From Lachnospiraceae bacterium (GTDB taxonomy: Bacteria; Bacillota; Clostridia; Lachnospirales; Lachnospiraceae), in contig CAJTDB010000001.1 in assembly GCA_910574965.1 (NCBI GenBank), positions 62,001 to 126,000 of the forward strand: a DNA stretch of 64,000 bases, written 5' to 3'. Positions within the stretch are counted from its first letter, which is position 1. Every line of letters starts with the position of its first letter. This document shows positions 7,276 to 16,628 of the stretch, in pieces. Position numbers and translations under genes: made by a program. Under the pieces are notes generated by a model. That model saw only the letters and a program-made list of their open reading frames with translations, was not told where the DNA came from and made no database searches.

Positions 7276-9276
7276 GTGCAAACTGCACAAAAAATGTTCG
7301 AACTTCACAGCGAATACAAGCCTACCGGCGACCAGCCCCAGGCCATAGAAGCCCTGGTGGGTGGGTTCCGGGAAGGCAATCAATTCCAGACTTTACTGGG
7401 TGTTACGGGTTCCGGGAAGACCTTTACCATGGCCAATGTGATCGCACAGCTTAACAAGCCGACTTTGGTAATCGCGCACAATAAGACATTAGCGGCCCAG
7501 CTCTATGGTGAGTTCAAAGAGTATTTTCCGAGTAACGCGGTGGAATATTTTGTGTCCTACTACGACTACTACCAGCCAGAAGCCTATGTGCCATCCAGCG
7601 ATACGTATATTGCCAAGGACTCTTCGATCAATGACGAGATCGACAAGCTGCGGCTGTCGGCGACTTCGGCTTTGGCCGAGCGCAGAGATGTGGTGATTGT
7701 GGCCAGTGTTTCCTGCATCTATGGGCTTGGTTCTCCGGTAGATTATAAAAATATGGTCGTTTCCCTGCGGCCGGGTATGGAGCGGGACAGGGATGAGATG
7801 ATTCGAAAGCTGATTGATATTCAGTACGACCGAAACGAGATGGATTTTAAGAGGGGAACGTTCCGGGTTCGGGGAGATGTGGTGGAGATTTTCCCGGCGG
7901 AGTCTTCGGATACGGCCATTCGGGTGGAATTTTTCGGAGATGAGATTGAGCGGCTTCTGGAGATTGACGTACTCACAGGAGAGATAAAAAGTGAGCTGAG
8001 CCATGCAGCTATCTTTCCGGCTTCTCATTATGTGGTTCCTATGGAGAAGATCCGGGAGGCTGTTCTGGACATTGAGGAGGAGTTAGAAGAGCGGGTCCGT
8101 TACTTTAAAGGAGAGGACAAGCTTTTGGAGGCTCAGCGGATTGCAGAGCGCACGAATTTTGATATTGAAATGCTGAAGGAGACCGGATTTTGTTCCGGCA
8201 TTGAGAACTATTCCAGACATCTGGCCGGCCTGGCTCCGGGTACAGCTCCTCATACACTGATCGACTATTTTCCGGATGATTTTCTAATAATTATTGATGA
8301 ATCCCATAAGACGCTTCCGCAGATCCGGGGGATGTATTTCGGCGACCAGAGCCGGAAGGGGACACTTGTGGACTATGGGTTCCGGCTGCCTTCTGCTAAG
8401 GACAATCGTCCTCTAAGCTTTGACGAGTTTGAGAGCAAGATCAACCAGATGATGTTCGTGTCTGCCACTCCCGGAGAATATGAGGCAGACCATGAGCTGC
8501 TCCGCACCGAACAGATCATCCGCCCGACAGGACTTTTGGATCCGGAAGTGTGCGTCCGTCCGGTGGAAGGACAGATCGACGATCTCATTGGGGAGATCAA
8601 TAAGGAAGTGGAGAAGCATCACAAGGTTCTGATTACGACACTGACGAAACGGATGGCAGAAGATCTGACAGATTATATGAGAGAGCTGGGCATCCGTGTC
8701 CGGTATCTGCATTCGGATGTGGATACGCTGGAACGGACGGAGATTATCCGTGACATGCGTCTGGATGTGTTTGACGTTCTGGTGGGAATCAATCTTTTAA
8801 GAGAGGGTCTGGACATTCCGGAGATCACGCTTGTAGCGATTCTGGATGCGGATAAGGAAGGATTCCTTCGTTCGGAAACATCTCTGATCCAGACCATCGG
8901 CCGTGCGGCCCGCAACAGTGAAGGGCATGTGATTATGTATGCGGATCATATAACCGATTCCATGCGGATGGCCCTTGAGGAGACGAACCGCAGGCGGGAG
9001 ATCCAGCAGACATACAACGAGGAGCATGGGATCACCCCGCAGACCATTCAAAAGGCGGTGCGCGACCTGATTCGCATCTCGAAAGAAGTGGCTCAGGAAG
9101 AACTGCAGTTCGAAAAAGATCCGGAGTCCATGAGCGAGAAGGAACTGGAAAAACTAGTGGGAGAGGTGCAGAAGAAGATGAAGAAAGCGGCCGCGGAATT
9201 AAACTTCGAGGCGGCCGCTATGCTGCGGGATCAGATGGTAGAGCTGAAAAAGCAGCTTCAGGAATTGAAACAGTAA
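7276..9276 (+). CDS. uvrB: UvrABC system protein B
   Basis: Excinuclease subunit B of nucleotide excision repair: it is loaded by UvrA, opens the damaged duplex and recruits UvrC. Start GTG 7276 is chosen because GGAGGT lies at 7263-7268, giving 666 residues, the usual length. Visible are Walker A ([14 protein letters not shown]), the beta-hairpin region ([12 protein letters not shown]), the DExx box ([12 protein letters not shown]), helicase motifs V and VI ([18 protein letters not shown]) and a C-terminal UVR domain ([14 protein letters not shown]) that binds UvrC. An SOS-type box lies upstream. uvrA and uvrC are not in the window. Confidence 0.98.
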   Translation: MQTAQKMFELHSEYKPTGDQPQAIEALVGGFREGNQFQTLLGVTGSGKTFTMANVIAQLNKPTLVIAHNKTLAAQLYGEFKEYFPSNAVEYFVSYYDYYQPEAYVPSSDTYIAKDSSINDEIDKLRLSATSALAERRDVVIVASVSCIYGLGSPVDYKNMVVSLRPGMERDRDEMIRKLIDIQYDRNEMDFKRGTFRVRGDVVEIFPAESSDTAIRVEFFGDEIERLLEIDVLTGEIKSELSHAAIFPASHYVVPMEKIREAVLDIEEELEERVRYFKGEDKLLEAQRIAERTNFDIEMLKETGFCSGIENYSRHLAGLAPGTAPHTLIDYFPDDFLIIIDESHKTLPQIRGMYFGDQSRKGTLVDYGFRLPSAKDNRPLSFDEFESKINQMMFVSATPGEYEADHELLRTEQIIRPTGLLDPEVCVRPVEGQIDDLIGEINKEVEKHHKVLITTLTKRMAEDLTDYMRELGIRVRYLHSDVDTLERTEIIRDMRLDVFDVLVGINLLREGLDIPEITLVAILDADKEGFLRSETSLIQTIGRAARNSEGHVIMYADHITDSMRMALEETNRRREIQQTYNEEHGITPQTIQKAVRDLIRISKEVAQEELQFEKDPESMSEKELEKLVGEVQKKMKKAAAELNFEAAAMLRDQMVELKKQLQELKQ

Positions 9277-9294
9277 GGTCAAAAACCAAAAGGC

Positions 9295-9359
9295 GGGCAG
9301 GAACGAGGGTTCTGCGAAAGGGCGGAGATCTTCGTCTGCCTGCGGTTCCTGCTGTTTTT
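9295..9359. terminator. Terminator between uvrB and the minus-strand gene
   Basis: GCAGGAAC (9297-9304) pairs with GTTCCTGC (9345-9352), followed by TTTTT on the plus strand; there is an A-rich stretch before it for the other direction. The two genes converge here. Confidence 0.6.
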
Positions 9360-10443
9360 AAGGAAACAGCGTCCGAATTACCTCGGCGACGGATGTGATT
9401 TCGGTGATCGTTCCGGCGTTGTCACCGCAGAAAATAAGTCCGTTTTCCGTATCCCCTTCTACCGCCCGTATAAGTGCCTGAGTAATACAGTAGGGCGCAG
9501 TTTTTGGACTGCATTTTTCAAGACAGCGGTAACATTTCGTAATAGGTTCTTTCTCCAGCCGGAGTTTTTCCAAAAATTTGTTGTGTATAGCCCGCGCGGG
9601 CATCCCTACCGGGCTTTTTATAATCTCGATATCTTCCGGACGGGCATTGACATAGGCTTGTTTGAAAGGAAGAGCAGCATCACACTCTTCTGTGGTTACA
9701 AAAGGAGTAGCCGCCTGGATGCCGTCCGCACCCAGATTCATCATATGCTGAACCTGGTCTGCGCTTTGAATCCCTCCGGCAACGATGACAGGAATGTGAA
9801 TGTTGTATTTTTCTCCATAGCTCTTAGTACAGGCAATGATCTTTTGGATCTCCCGGTCATATTCCGAATCAAAATGGTCTTCATACAGCCGATCCAGTGT
9901 CTCATTTGAAAATCCCAGATGTCCTCCGGCATGGGCATTTTCGATTACAAGAAAGTCAGCAGTACGGTTATAGTGACGGTCCCACATTTTCAGAATGATT
10001 CTGGCGGCCTTTTCCGAAGATACGATAGGAGCGATCATGGAAGCGGTTCCATCCACATAGGCAGGCAGATCCGTTGGAAGTCCGGCTCCGGAGATGATAA
10101 CGTCTGCCCCGGCTTTGGCGGCCGCACGCACATAGTCCTCGTAATCCCTTGTAGCTACCATAATATTGAATCCAAGCAGTCCTTCGCAGGTTCCGTCAAA
10201 GGAGACAGCAAGGGATCTGGCTTTTTTCAGTTCCTTCACTAGGGCGCGCAGATTGGCTTCCTTAGGGTTCGTCTCAAAATCAGGTTCCCGGAAACCGATC
10301 TGTGCAGTGGAAATGATGCCGACTCCACCTTCTTTAGCGACGGCCCCGGCTAATCCGGATAGGCTGACGCCAACTCCCATACCTCCCTGAATCAAAGGGA
10401 GTTTTGTCCGTTTATTTCCCATACACAATCCTTGTCTGTTCAT
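9358..10443 (-). CDS. Nitronate monooxygenase-family flavoprotein
   Basis: TIM-barrel FMN enzyme of the 2-nitropropane dioxygenase / enoyl-ACP reductase II (FabK-like) superfamily, about 361 residues. ATG 10443 is chosen because AAAGGA lies nine bases upstream; the longer frame has no ribosome site. Typical motifs are PLIQGGMGVGVS at the N-terminus, ISGAGLPTDLP, NAHAGGHLGF with the catalytic-type His, and VIVAGGIQSADQV for phosphate binding of FMN. A C-terminal extension carries cysteines (CYRCLEKCSP) that could bind metal, as in a subgroup of clostridial homologues. The substrate is not defined by sequence. Confidence 0.85.
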   Translation of the reverse strand: MNRQGLCMGNKRTKLPLIQGGMGVGVSLSGLAGAVAKEGGVGIISTAQIGFREPDFETNPKEANLRALVKELKKARSLAVSFDGTCEGLLGFNIMVATRDYEDYVRAAAKAGADVIISGAGLPTDLPAYVDGTASMIAPIVSSEKAARIILKMWDRHYNRTADFLVIENAHAGGHLGFSNETLDRLYEDHFDSEYDREIQKIIACTKSYGEKYNIHIPVIVAGGIQSADQVQHMMNLGADGIQAATPFVTTEECDAALPFKQAYVNARPEDIEIIKSPVGMPARAIHNKFLEKLRLEKEPITKCYRCLEKCSPKTAPYCITQALIRAVEGDTENGLIFCGDNAGTITEITSVAEVIRTLFP

Positions 10444-10556
10444 CTGTATTCCTTTCTGTTCCCAATAAAAGAACCCTACAATTACTTTGATAACCAAAAT
10501 AATTATAGGGCATTTGAACATACATGTCAAGAGAAATAGTATTAAAAACTACATAT

Positions 10557-11708
10557 TCAGTTTTCCATATACGGCATAAACATGCCGATGTTCTCATATT
10601 TGATTTCCACTGCCGTACTTCCGTCCGGCCGGACAGCACCGCACAGCCCGTCTTTTTGCACCAGAGCCAAAGAGCCGGAGGTAAAAACAGCGGCATAGTC
10701 ATAAATTGGTTCAATGACCACCGTTCCGTCTGTATTCAGATATCCCCATTTTCCGCTGGCATCTGCAAAAACAGCCATCCCTTGATCCCCATAAGAGGAG
10801 ATGTACGGATAGGAAGGCTCTAGGATTATGGTACCGCTTTCATCGATGATACCGGCCAAACCGTCTGATTTTACAATCGTTCGTCCGTTGGAATAGGAAT
10901 AGACGAGATCATATACAGGTTCAACGATGATCTGTCCGGGTTCGTTCATAAATCCCCATTTTTCATTCTGCATAATGGCTGCCAGACCGTTTTCGGCAAA
11001 GGAAAAAGCTCCGTCGAACTGATGACTGATCACTGTACGGCCTTCTTTGTCAATGAAACCATATTTTCCGTCGACCTTTGCCATAGCCAGTCCGTTTTGG
11101 GCAAACATTTCCAGATACTCGTATTCCAAAGGAATTACGAAGGAGCCGGATGCATCAATGATGCCATAAAGGCCGTTTTTCTTTACGAGAGCCAGACCGT
11201 CTCCCGTAAAGGGGTCCACGTCGTCAAACTGAATATCAATGACGATCTGCCCGGTTTGGTCCATATATCCATATAAAGTATCCTGCATGACGGCGGCCAG
11301 TCCGCAGCCTGCAAAATCCTGAATGCCTGTCCAGGAGGGAGCTGCGATCCAGTTTCCTTTCTCGTCGATTACGCCATAAGCTCCGTCCATACAGACGACA
11401 GCACAGCCTTCAGAAAATACGGAGGCAGAATCAAACTGGGGTTTGATCGCAAAGGTGCCCGAAGTATCGATAAAACCGTATTTTCCGTTCTGACAGGCGG
11501 GTGCAAGGCCGTTTGTGCTGAAGCTTCCGCAATTATCGAACTGAGGTTCGATAATTGGGATGCCATTGCCGTCCACATAGCCGCAGGCGCCGCCGAGCAT
11601 AACAGGTGCTATGACATCGGTAGTGATTTTCGGTGCTGTTCTGCCGCATCCGGCCAGAAATATGGTACAGGAAAATACGGAGATCATCCTATATAACAGC
11701 GATTTCAT
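10557..11708 (-). CDS. WG-repeat lipoprotein
   Basis: 383 residues with a lipoprotein signal (hydrophobic segment ending LAGC, Cys21), so it should be anchored outside the membrane. The mature part is a tandem array of about nine WG/YG repeats (KYGFID, AYGVID, LYGYMD, LYGIID, KYGFID, KWGFMN, KWGYLN), each about 38 residues, which form a beta-propeller-like surface protein. GGAGG precedes the ATG. WG-repeat proteins are common in gut Firmicutes; the ligand is unknown. The next gene upstream, deoC, is on the same strand 50 bases away. Confidence 0.85.
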   Translation of the reverse strand: MKSLLYRMISVFSCTIFLAGCGRTAPKITTDVIAPVMLGGACGYVDGNGIPIIEPQFDNCGSFSTNGLAPACQNGKYGFIDTSGTFAIKPQFDSASVFSEGCAVVCMDGAYGVIDEKGNWIAAPSWTGIQDFAGCGLAAVMQDTLYGYMDQTGQIVIDIQFDDVDPFTGDGLALVKKNGLYGIIDASGSFVIPLEYEYLEMFAQNGLAMAKVDGKYGFIDKEGRTVISHQFDGAFSFAENGLAAIMQNEKWGFMNEPGQIIVEPVYDLVYSYSNGRTIVKSDGLAGIIDESGTIILEPSYPYISSYGDQGMAVFADASGKWGYLNTDGTVVIEPIYDYAAVFTSGSLALVQKDGLCGAVRPDGSTAVEIKYENIGMFMPYMEN

Positions 11709-11757
11709 GTATTGCCTCCGATCTTTTTCTTGCGGTCTAGACCACCTTCCAATGTGT

Positions 11758-12399
11758 TTAGATCAGCACAACTCCATTACCGGCGCCGATCCGGTCGGCG
11801 CCTGCTTTCAGGAGTGTGTCTGCGTCTTCCGGTGTGCGGATTCCGCCGCTTGCTTTAACCTGCGCGTGATCCCCTACGGTTTTTCTCATAAGTGCCACAT
11901 CAGCAGCAGTTGCTCCTCCGGTACTGAAGCCTGTGGAGGTCTTGACAAATGCAGCGCCTGCCTCTACGGAGAGTTCACATGCTTTTACCTTTTCCTCGTC
12001 GGTCAGAAGACAGGTTTCAATAATAACCTTGACGATGGCAGGTTTGGAAGCTTCGACTACCGCTTTGATATCGTCTCTGACAAGGTCGTAGTTTTTATCC
12101 TTGATGGCACCTATATTGATAACCATATCCACTTCGCCTGCCCCTGCTTTCACTGCTTCGGAGGCTTCAAAAGCTTTTGCGGAAGTAATCATAGCTCCTA
12201 GAGGGAAGCCGACAACACAGCAGGTGGCAACTTCGGAGCCCTCTAATTCTTTTGCCACGAGCGGGACATGACAGGTGTTGACGCAGACGGAGGCAAATCC
12301 ATATTCTTTTGCTTCTTTGCAATATTTCCGGATGGATTCTGCAGTGGCATCCGCTTTCAGCATCGTATGGTCAATCTTCTTTGCTACATTTGTGTTCAT
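11758..12399 (-). CDS. deoC: Deoxyribose-phosphate aldolase
   Basis: Class I aldolase that cleaves 2-deoxyribose-5-phosphate to glyceraldehyde-3-phosphate and acetaldehyde. 213 residues from ATG 12399, behind AAGGAGG. It shows [11 protein letters not shown] at the N-terminus, [12 protein letters not shown], and [13 protein letters not shown] with the Schiff-base lysine, then [12 protein letters not shown] for phosphate binding. It is transcribed divergently from the LacI-type regulator, with its own promoter and a cre-like operator between. Its neighbours (sugar transporter, SIS isomerase, kinase remnant) suggest it handles a phosphorylated sugar from the same import system. Confidence 0.96.
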   Translation of the reverse strand: MNTNVAKKIDHTMLKADATAESIRKYCKEAKEYGFASVCVNTCHVPLVAKELEGSEVATCCVVGFPLGAMITSAKAFEASEAVKAGAGEVDMVINIGAIKDKNYDLVRDDIKAVVEASKPAIVKVIIETCLLTDEEKVKACELSVEAGAAFVKTSTGFSTGGATAADVALMRKTVGDHAQVKASGGIRTPEDADTLLKAGADRIGAGNGVVLI

Positions 12400-12432
12400 T
12401 AATAGTTCCTCCTTTAAATGAATAAAATAATT

Positions 12433-12447
12433 ATGCAACCGCTTGCA
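12433..12447. promoter_or_regulatory. cre/LacI-type operator upstream of deoC
   Basis: ATGCAACCGCTTGCA fits the catabolite-response consensus WTGNAANCGNWNNCW at every position. It lies just downstream of the deoC -10 box, where binding would block transcription. Either CcpA or the adjacent LacI-family regulator could bind. Confidence 0.6.
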
Positions 12448-12461
12448 TTATTTGCAATCAC

Positions 12462-12490
12462 ATCATACCATCTAATGGGGTACTTGTAAA
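12462..12490 (-). promoter_or_regulatory. deoC promoter
   Basis: On the minus strand, TTTACA (12490-12485), 17 bases, then TATGAT (12467-12462). The operator at 12433-12447 follows at the transcription start. Confidence 0.65.
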
Positions 12491-12550
12491 GTGATGTTAA
12501 GAAAATAATGTGCGAAATGTATAAAAAATATTTTATTATAAGATAATTTG

Positions 12551-12579
12551 TTGACATATCGACGTATTGGTGTTATGCT
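12551..12579 (+). promoter_or_regulatory. Promoter of the LacI-type regulator gene
   Basis: TTGACA (12551-12556), 17 bases, TATGCT (12574-12579); this is a good sigma-A promoter 52 bases before the gene start. Confidence 0.7.
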
Positions 12580-12596
12580 TCTAACAAGCTGATGGA

Positions 12597-12611
12597 ATGA
12601 AAGCGTTTTCA
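12597..12611. promoter_or_regulatory. cre/LacI-type operator downstream of the regulator promoter
   Basis: ATGAAAGCGTTTTCA matches the cre consensus fully and sits about 18 bases after the -10 box. It pairs with the deoC operator, so both divergent genes carry an operator of the same class. Confidence 0.65.
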
Positions 12612-12631
12612 TAAAATACGAGGACAGCAAA

Positions 12632-13729
12632 ATGACAATTAATGATATTGCGAAACTGGCTAAAGTATCGCCTTCGACGGTATCCAGAGTATTGAATAAT
12701 AATGGTCCGGTCAAAGAAGAGACCAAGAAGAGAATCCTTCAGATTGTGGAGGAGAGCAAGTTTGTTCCCAATGCATTTGCAAGGAGTCTGAGTAATGAGA
12801 ATCTGATTAATAATGTAGGGCTGATTGTGCCCAATATTGACAACCCGTTTTTTGCTACGCTTGCAGAAGGCGTCAGCGCGGCAGCCGATGAATGCGGGTA
12901 CAATTCTTTTCTGTTTAACACCAATGAGGATGTGAAAAAGGAGCTGAGGTTTCTTCAGACGTCCCAGGAGCAGAGACTTCGGGGGCTTTTGATGGTTCCG
13001 GTGGTGGAGAATGATACGGTTAATCGTTCTTATCTGATGCGCCTTCCGATTCCGGTCGTGATGATTGACAGGGAGTCTTATAATACAAATTTTGACGGTG
13101 TATTTTCGGATGACATTGAGGGTGCCTGCAATGCGGTAGAAGCTCTGATTCAGAACGGACATACGAAGATTGCGCAGATTATGGGACCTTTGACTACAAA
13201 ACCCGGCCGGGCACGTTTAGAAGGATACCGGCAGGCTCTGCAGGCGCACGGGATTCCTTACCGGGAAGAATATGTCGTGGAAGGCATGTTTCAGAAGGAA
13301 GCATCCTATGAGGGAATGCAGAGGCTGATGAAGTTGAAAGATCCGCCTACGGCTATCTTTTCGGCCAACAACATGACAAGCATCGGCGTTCTGAAATATC
13401 TAAAAGAGCATCACATGCGTCTTGGCAGAGACATTTCCATGATTGGCTATGATGATATCAAGGTACTGGAATATACAGATACGAATTTATCCACAGTGAG
13501 CAGGCCGGTTCACCGGATGGGATATGAGGCGATGCAACTGCTTCATGAACGGATTACGCATACGGACAATCGAAACGGAGCACGTAAGAGGATTTATTTG
13601 GGGGCACAGTTGATTCTCAGAGGATCAGAACGTATGTTTGCACGAACGTCCGGGAAGAAGGAAACAGAGAAGACAAAGGCGCAGTCTCAGCGGGAGATGG
13701 AGAAAGACGAAGAGGCAAAAGATGTATAA
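12632..13729 (+). CDS. LacI-family transcriptional regulator
   Basis: 365 residues. An N-terminal LacI HTH (TINDIAKLAKVSPSTVSRVL plus hinge helix) is followed by a periplasmic-binding-protein-like sensor domain (NVGLIVPNIDNPFFATLAEG, then GYDDIKVLEYTDTNLSTVSR). A basic, Glu/Lys-rich tail of about 25 residues extends beyond the family norm and overlaps the next gene. It should repress the sugar operon and possibly itself and deoC through the two cre-like operators. The effector is unknown but is likely the transported sugar or its phosphate. Confidence 0.9.
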   Translation: MTINDIAKLAKVSPSTVSRVLNNNGPVKEETKKRILQIVEESKFVPNAFARSLSNENLINNVGLIVPNIDNPFFATLAEGVSAAADECGYNSFLFNTNEDVKKELRFLQTSQEQRLRGLLMVPVVENDTVNRSYLMRLPIPVVMIDRESYNTNFDGVFSDDIEGACNAVEALIQNGHTKIAQIMGPLTTKPGRARLEGYRQALQAHGIPYREEYVVEGMFQKEASYEGMQRLMKLKDPPTAIFSANNMTSIGVLKYLKEHHMRLGRDISMIGYDDIKVLEYTDTNLSTVSRPVHRMGYEAMQLLHERITHTDNRNGARKRIYLGAQLILRGSERMFARTSGKKETEKTKAQSQREMEKDEEAKDV

Positions 13730-14279
13730 AGAATATTATGAACTGGTTCTTGAGGAGCATCGGAAAGAGTTTGAAGCGCAGCCGCTTAAGGATTTGGATA
13801 TGTTAAGAGCGGCGGTTCGGGAAGCAGACCGGGTCTTCGTATACGGAGCGGGCCGGGAGGGGATCGCGGCCAGAAGCTTTGCCATGCGGATTATGCATGT
13901 GGGAAAGGAGACCTACTGGCTCCTAGACGACGCAACGCCGGGAATGAAAGCGGGAGATTTGTTTGTCGCGGTGAACGGTTCCGGAAAGATTGGCTATATG
14001 GATTATTTTCTGGATCAGGCAGGGAAGACCGGTGCCAGGACGGCAGTGATTACAGGAGCACCTGCCGAGCGGACGCCGTCGGAGGCAGATGTCTGTGTGT
14101 TTGTTCCGGCAGCCGTATACAAAGGAACAGACCCAAGGGTAGTTTCTTCCGCACAGCCTATGGGAAATCTGTTTGAACAGCATCTGTTCCTGCTCTTTGA
14201 CATTTTAGTCATGATGCTTGAGAAAGAGATGCACTTAACCCATGAGCAGATGGAGGCACGGCACAGAAATGTGGAGTGA
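13722..14279 (+). CDS. SIS-domain sugar-phosphate isomerase (HxlB-like)
   Basis: 185 residues from ATG 13722, overlapping the regulator stop by eight bases. SIS fold of the 6-phospho-3-hexuloisomerase type: VFVYGAGREGIAARSFAMR (phosphosugar-binding loop), DLFVAVNGSGKIG, and a C-terminal FEQHLFLLFDILVMMLEKE helix. Members interconvert ketose and aldose phosphates. The longer upstream frame has no ribosome site. Translational coupling to the regulator suggests it acts on the imported sugar after phosphorylation. Confidence 0.8.
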   Translation: MYKEYYELVLEEHRKEFEAQPLKDLDMLRAAVREADRVFVYGAGREGIAARSFAMRIMHVGKETYWLLDDATPGMKAGDLFVAVNGSGKIGYMDYFLDQAGKTGARTAVITGAPAERTPSEADVCVFVPAAVYKGTDPRVVSSAQPMGNLFEQHLFLLFDILVMMLEKEMHLTHEQMEARHRNVE

Positions 14280-14352
14280 CCGGACAATACATAGAAAGTA
14301 AAGCAGGAAGTGCTTTATTTATAAAAAATAAATTTATGTAAAGGGGAAAAAG

Positions 14353-14562
14353 ATGAGTAACAAAGTTACGGTATTTGGAAGTTTTGTCGTTGATCTGATG
14401 GCGCGCACCCCGCACCTTCCGGTTCCGGCAGAGACGGTAAAGGGTTCCCTGTTCAGGATGGGAGCAGGAGGAAAAGGGTTCAACCAGTGTGTTGCTGCCC
14501 ATAAAGCAGGTGCGAACGTGACGATGGTGACGAAAATGGGCCGGGACTCTTTCGCGGATTGG
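14353..14562 (+). pseudogene. PfkB-family sugar kinase, N-terminal remnant
   Basis: Starts normally (AAAGGGGAAAAAG before ATG) and encodes the first 70 residues of a ribokinase-like enzyme: VTVFGSFVVDLMARTPHLP, then the GAGGKGFNQCVAAHKAGA substrate-binding motif and GRDSFAD. The remaining 230 or so residues, including the GAGD catalytic motif, are missing. At about 14560 the sequence switches to a different gene; the frame ends at 14598 within it. An internal deletion explains both truncations. Confidence 0.85.
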
Positions 14563-14984
14563 AGTCTGAGAACAATTCAGAGAGAGCGTATGAAGTAGCA
14601 AAAGAAGTATTGAAAACTTATCCGGAGGTGAAAGGATTTGTAGGAACTTCCTCCATGGATACACCTGGCATCGCACGTGCGATTGATGAGCTTGGTCTGA
14701 ACGGCAAAGTATTTGTGTGCGGAACCGGTATGCCCAACGAGTGCCGCGAGCTGATTAAGTCCGGTTCTATTCATTCCGCACAGCTTTGGGATCCGGCAGA
14801 AGCCGGCTATGCAATGTGCGTTATGGCTGCTATGATGCTGGATGGACAGACCATCGGTGCAGGAACGGATCTCGGTCTTGCTTCCTATTCCGATTTGGTT
14901 GTAAATGCGGATAACAGCAATATTGTTGAGGGTGCTGGCTGGATATCCCTGAAAGCTGACAATGTAGACAACTATAATTTCTAA
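14560..14984 (+). pseudogene. Sugar/AI-2-type ABC substrate-binding protein, C-terminal remnant
   Basis: Open to 14984 in a frame different from the kinase remnant. It encodes about 140 C-terminal residues of a type 1 periplasmic-binding protein: VKGFVGTSSMDTPGIARAI, GKVFVCGTGMPNECRELI, SAQLWDPAEAGYAMCVMA, ending GWISLKADNVDNYNF, which resembles the end of LsrB/RhaS-type proteins. The signal peptide and first domain are gone, so the transporter has no local receptor. Confidence 0.85.
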
Positions 14985-15057
14985 GAAAATGAACAGTTTC
15001 ACAGGTCCGGCTGTTTGATGTCGGTTCTGTGCGGAGGATTTTACAGGATTTATGTAA

Positions 15058-15092
15058 GTACCACCGTGCTGTTCGGTACGGTGGTACCTTTT
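15058..15092 (+). terminator. Terminator/attenuator between binding protein and ATPase genes
   Basis: GTACCACCGT (15058-15067) pairs perfectly with ACGGTGGTAC (15078-15087), followed by CTTTTT. Such hairpins commonly raise binding-protein mRNA over the downstream membrane genes. Confidence 0.8.
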
Positions 15093-15122
15093 TAACAGGA
15101 AGGAATGGTTGGGAGGCAAGAC

Positions 15123-16616
15123 ATGTCTGATTACATTATTAGAGCAAAAGGGATCAAAAAATACTTTGGCGGTGTAAAGGCATTGGATGGAGTGGATCTG
15201 GAGATCAAAAAAGGTGAAGTACATTGTCTGGCAGGCGAGAACGGCTGCGGAAAATCTACGATCATCAACGTGATCTCAGGTTTTTATACTCCGGATGGCG
15301 GAGAGCTTGAAATCGATGGTGTTTCTTATTCGAAAATGACCCCGCAGCAGTCAATTGCAGCAGGAATACAGGTTATTTATCAGGATTTGTCGGTATTTCC
15401 GAATCTTACAGTTATGGAAAATCTGGCTCTTAATATGGAGCTGGCAAGCGGTAAAAAATTTGTCAGTAAGAAAAGGTTCCGTGAGATCGCTGAAGAAGCA
15501 GTAGCAAAGATCAATTTTGAAATTGATCTGGATGAGAAAGTGGAAAATTTATCCGTAGCGGATAAACAGTTGATTGCCATCAGCCGCGCGCTTTTAAACA
15601 ATGCAAAGCTGATTATTATGGATGAGCCGACAACGGCTATTACGAAAAAGGAAGTTCGTGCGCTGTTCCATGTGATCCGGGATCTTCAAAAACAGAATAT
15701 CGCAATTTTGTTTGTATCTCATAAACTGGACGAGGTATTTGAGATTGCAGAACGTTTTACGATCTTTCGCAATGGAAAAAATACAGGTGCGGGCGATGCA
15801 TCTGAACTGACACAGGAAAAATTTACATATTATATGACCAGTCGTGAGATCAAAGAGACTCCATTTATTTATGAAGAGAAACCGGGTGCGAAAAAGGTTC
15901 TGGAAGTAAAAAATCTGAATCTGAAAAATGGTTTTAAAAATGTGAACCTTTCTCTTGGAGAAGGAGAGATTCTCGGCATTACTGGTCTTCTTGGCTCTGG
16001 ACGTACAGAGCTTGTACAGGCACTGTTTGGATATCACAAGGCAGATTCCGGAGAAATTTATATCCGCGGAAATAAAGTGGAGATCAATACGGTAAAAGAC
16101 GGAATCAAAAACGGGATCGGTTATGTTCCGCCGGAACGAATTGTAGAAGGTGTATTTCTGCCCCAGTCTATTAAGGAAAACATCTCCATTGAAAAATGGG
16201 ACGAGTGGGCAGGACCTCTTGGGATCATGAATGAGAAGAAAATCGAGACGGTTGTTAATGAGTGGGTGGAAAAGCTTCATATTAAGCTTCATGACATCAA
16301 CGATCCGATGAATACGCTTTCCGGCGGAAATCAGCAGAAATGCGTTCTGGCAAAATGGCTGATTCTGGATCTGAATGTGCTGATTCTGAACGGACCGACT
16401 GTTGGTGTGGATATCGGTGCCAAGTTTGATATTTATGAACTGGTCAAAAAACTTGCGGCGGGTGGCTTGTCTGTAATTATCATTTCTGATGATATTCCGG
16501 AGATTTTATCCAACTGTAACCGAGTTGTTGTCATGCGTCGGGGCGAGATCGTAAAAGAGGGTCTGACCAAAGACATGGACGAGGCAAGTCTTGCTGAGTT
16601 TGCGGTTGCAGATTAA
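15123..16616 (+). CDS. Sugar ABC transporter, ATP-binding protein (RbsA-like)
   Basis: 497 residues from ATG 15123, chosen because GGGAGG lies at 15112-15117. Two fused ABC domains: the first has Walker A GENGCGKSTI, LSVADKQLIAISRAL in place of a canonical signature, and Walker B LIIMDEPTTAI. The second has GLLGSGRTELVQALFG, the signature LSGGNQQKCVLAKWL and LILNGPTVGVDIGA. This tandem layout is that of CUT2 importers (ribose, galactose, AI-2). It energises the two permeases that follow. Its partner binding protein upstream is truncated. Confidence 0.93.
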   Translation: MSDYIIRAKGIKKYFGGVKALDGVDLEIKKGEVHCLAGENGCGKSTIINVISGFYTPDGGELEIDGVSYSKMTPQQSIAAGIQVIYQDLSVFPNLTVMENLALNMELASGKKFVSKKRFREIAEEAVAKINFEIDLDEKVENLSVADKQLIAISRALLNNAKLIIMDEPTTAITKKEVRALFHVIRDLQKQNIAILFVSHKLDEVFEIAERFTIFRNGKNTGAGDASELTQEKFTYYMTSREIKETPFIYEEKPGAKKVLEVKNLNLKNGFKNVNLSLGEGEILGITGLLGSGRTELVQALFGYHKADSGEIYIRGNKVEINTVKDGIKNGIGYVPPERIVEGVFLPQSIKENISIEKWDEWAGPLGIMNEKKIETVVNEWVEKLHIKLHDINDPMNTLSGGNQQKCVLAKWLILDLNVLILNGPTVGVDIGAKFDIYELVKKLAAGGLSVIIISDDIPEILSNCNRVVVMRRGEIVKEGLTKDMDEASLAEFAVAD

Positions 16617-16628
16617 GGAGGGGATAAG

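Noticed and set aside
9583-10390. Plus-strand open frames opposite the nitronate monooxygenase-type gene
   Set aside because: Shadow frames of a well-supported minus-strand gene.
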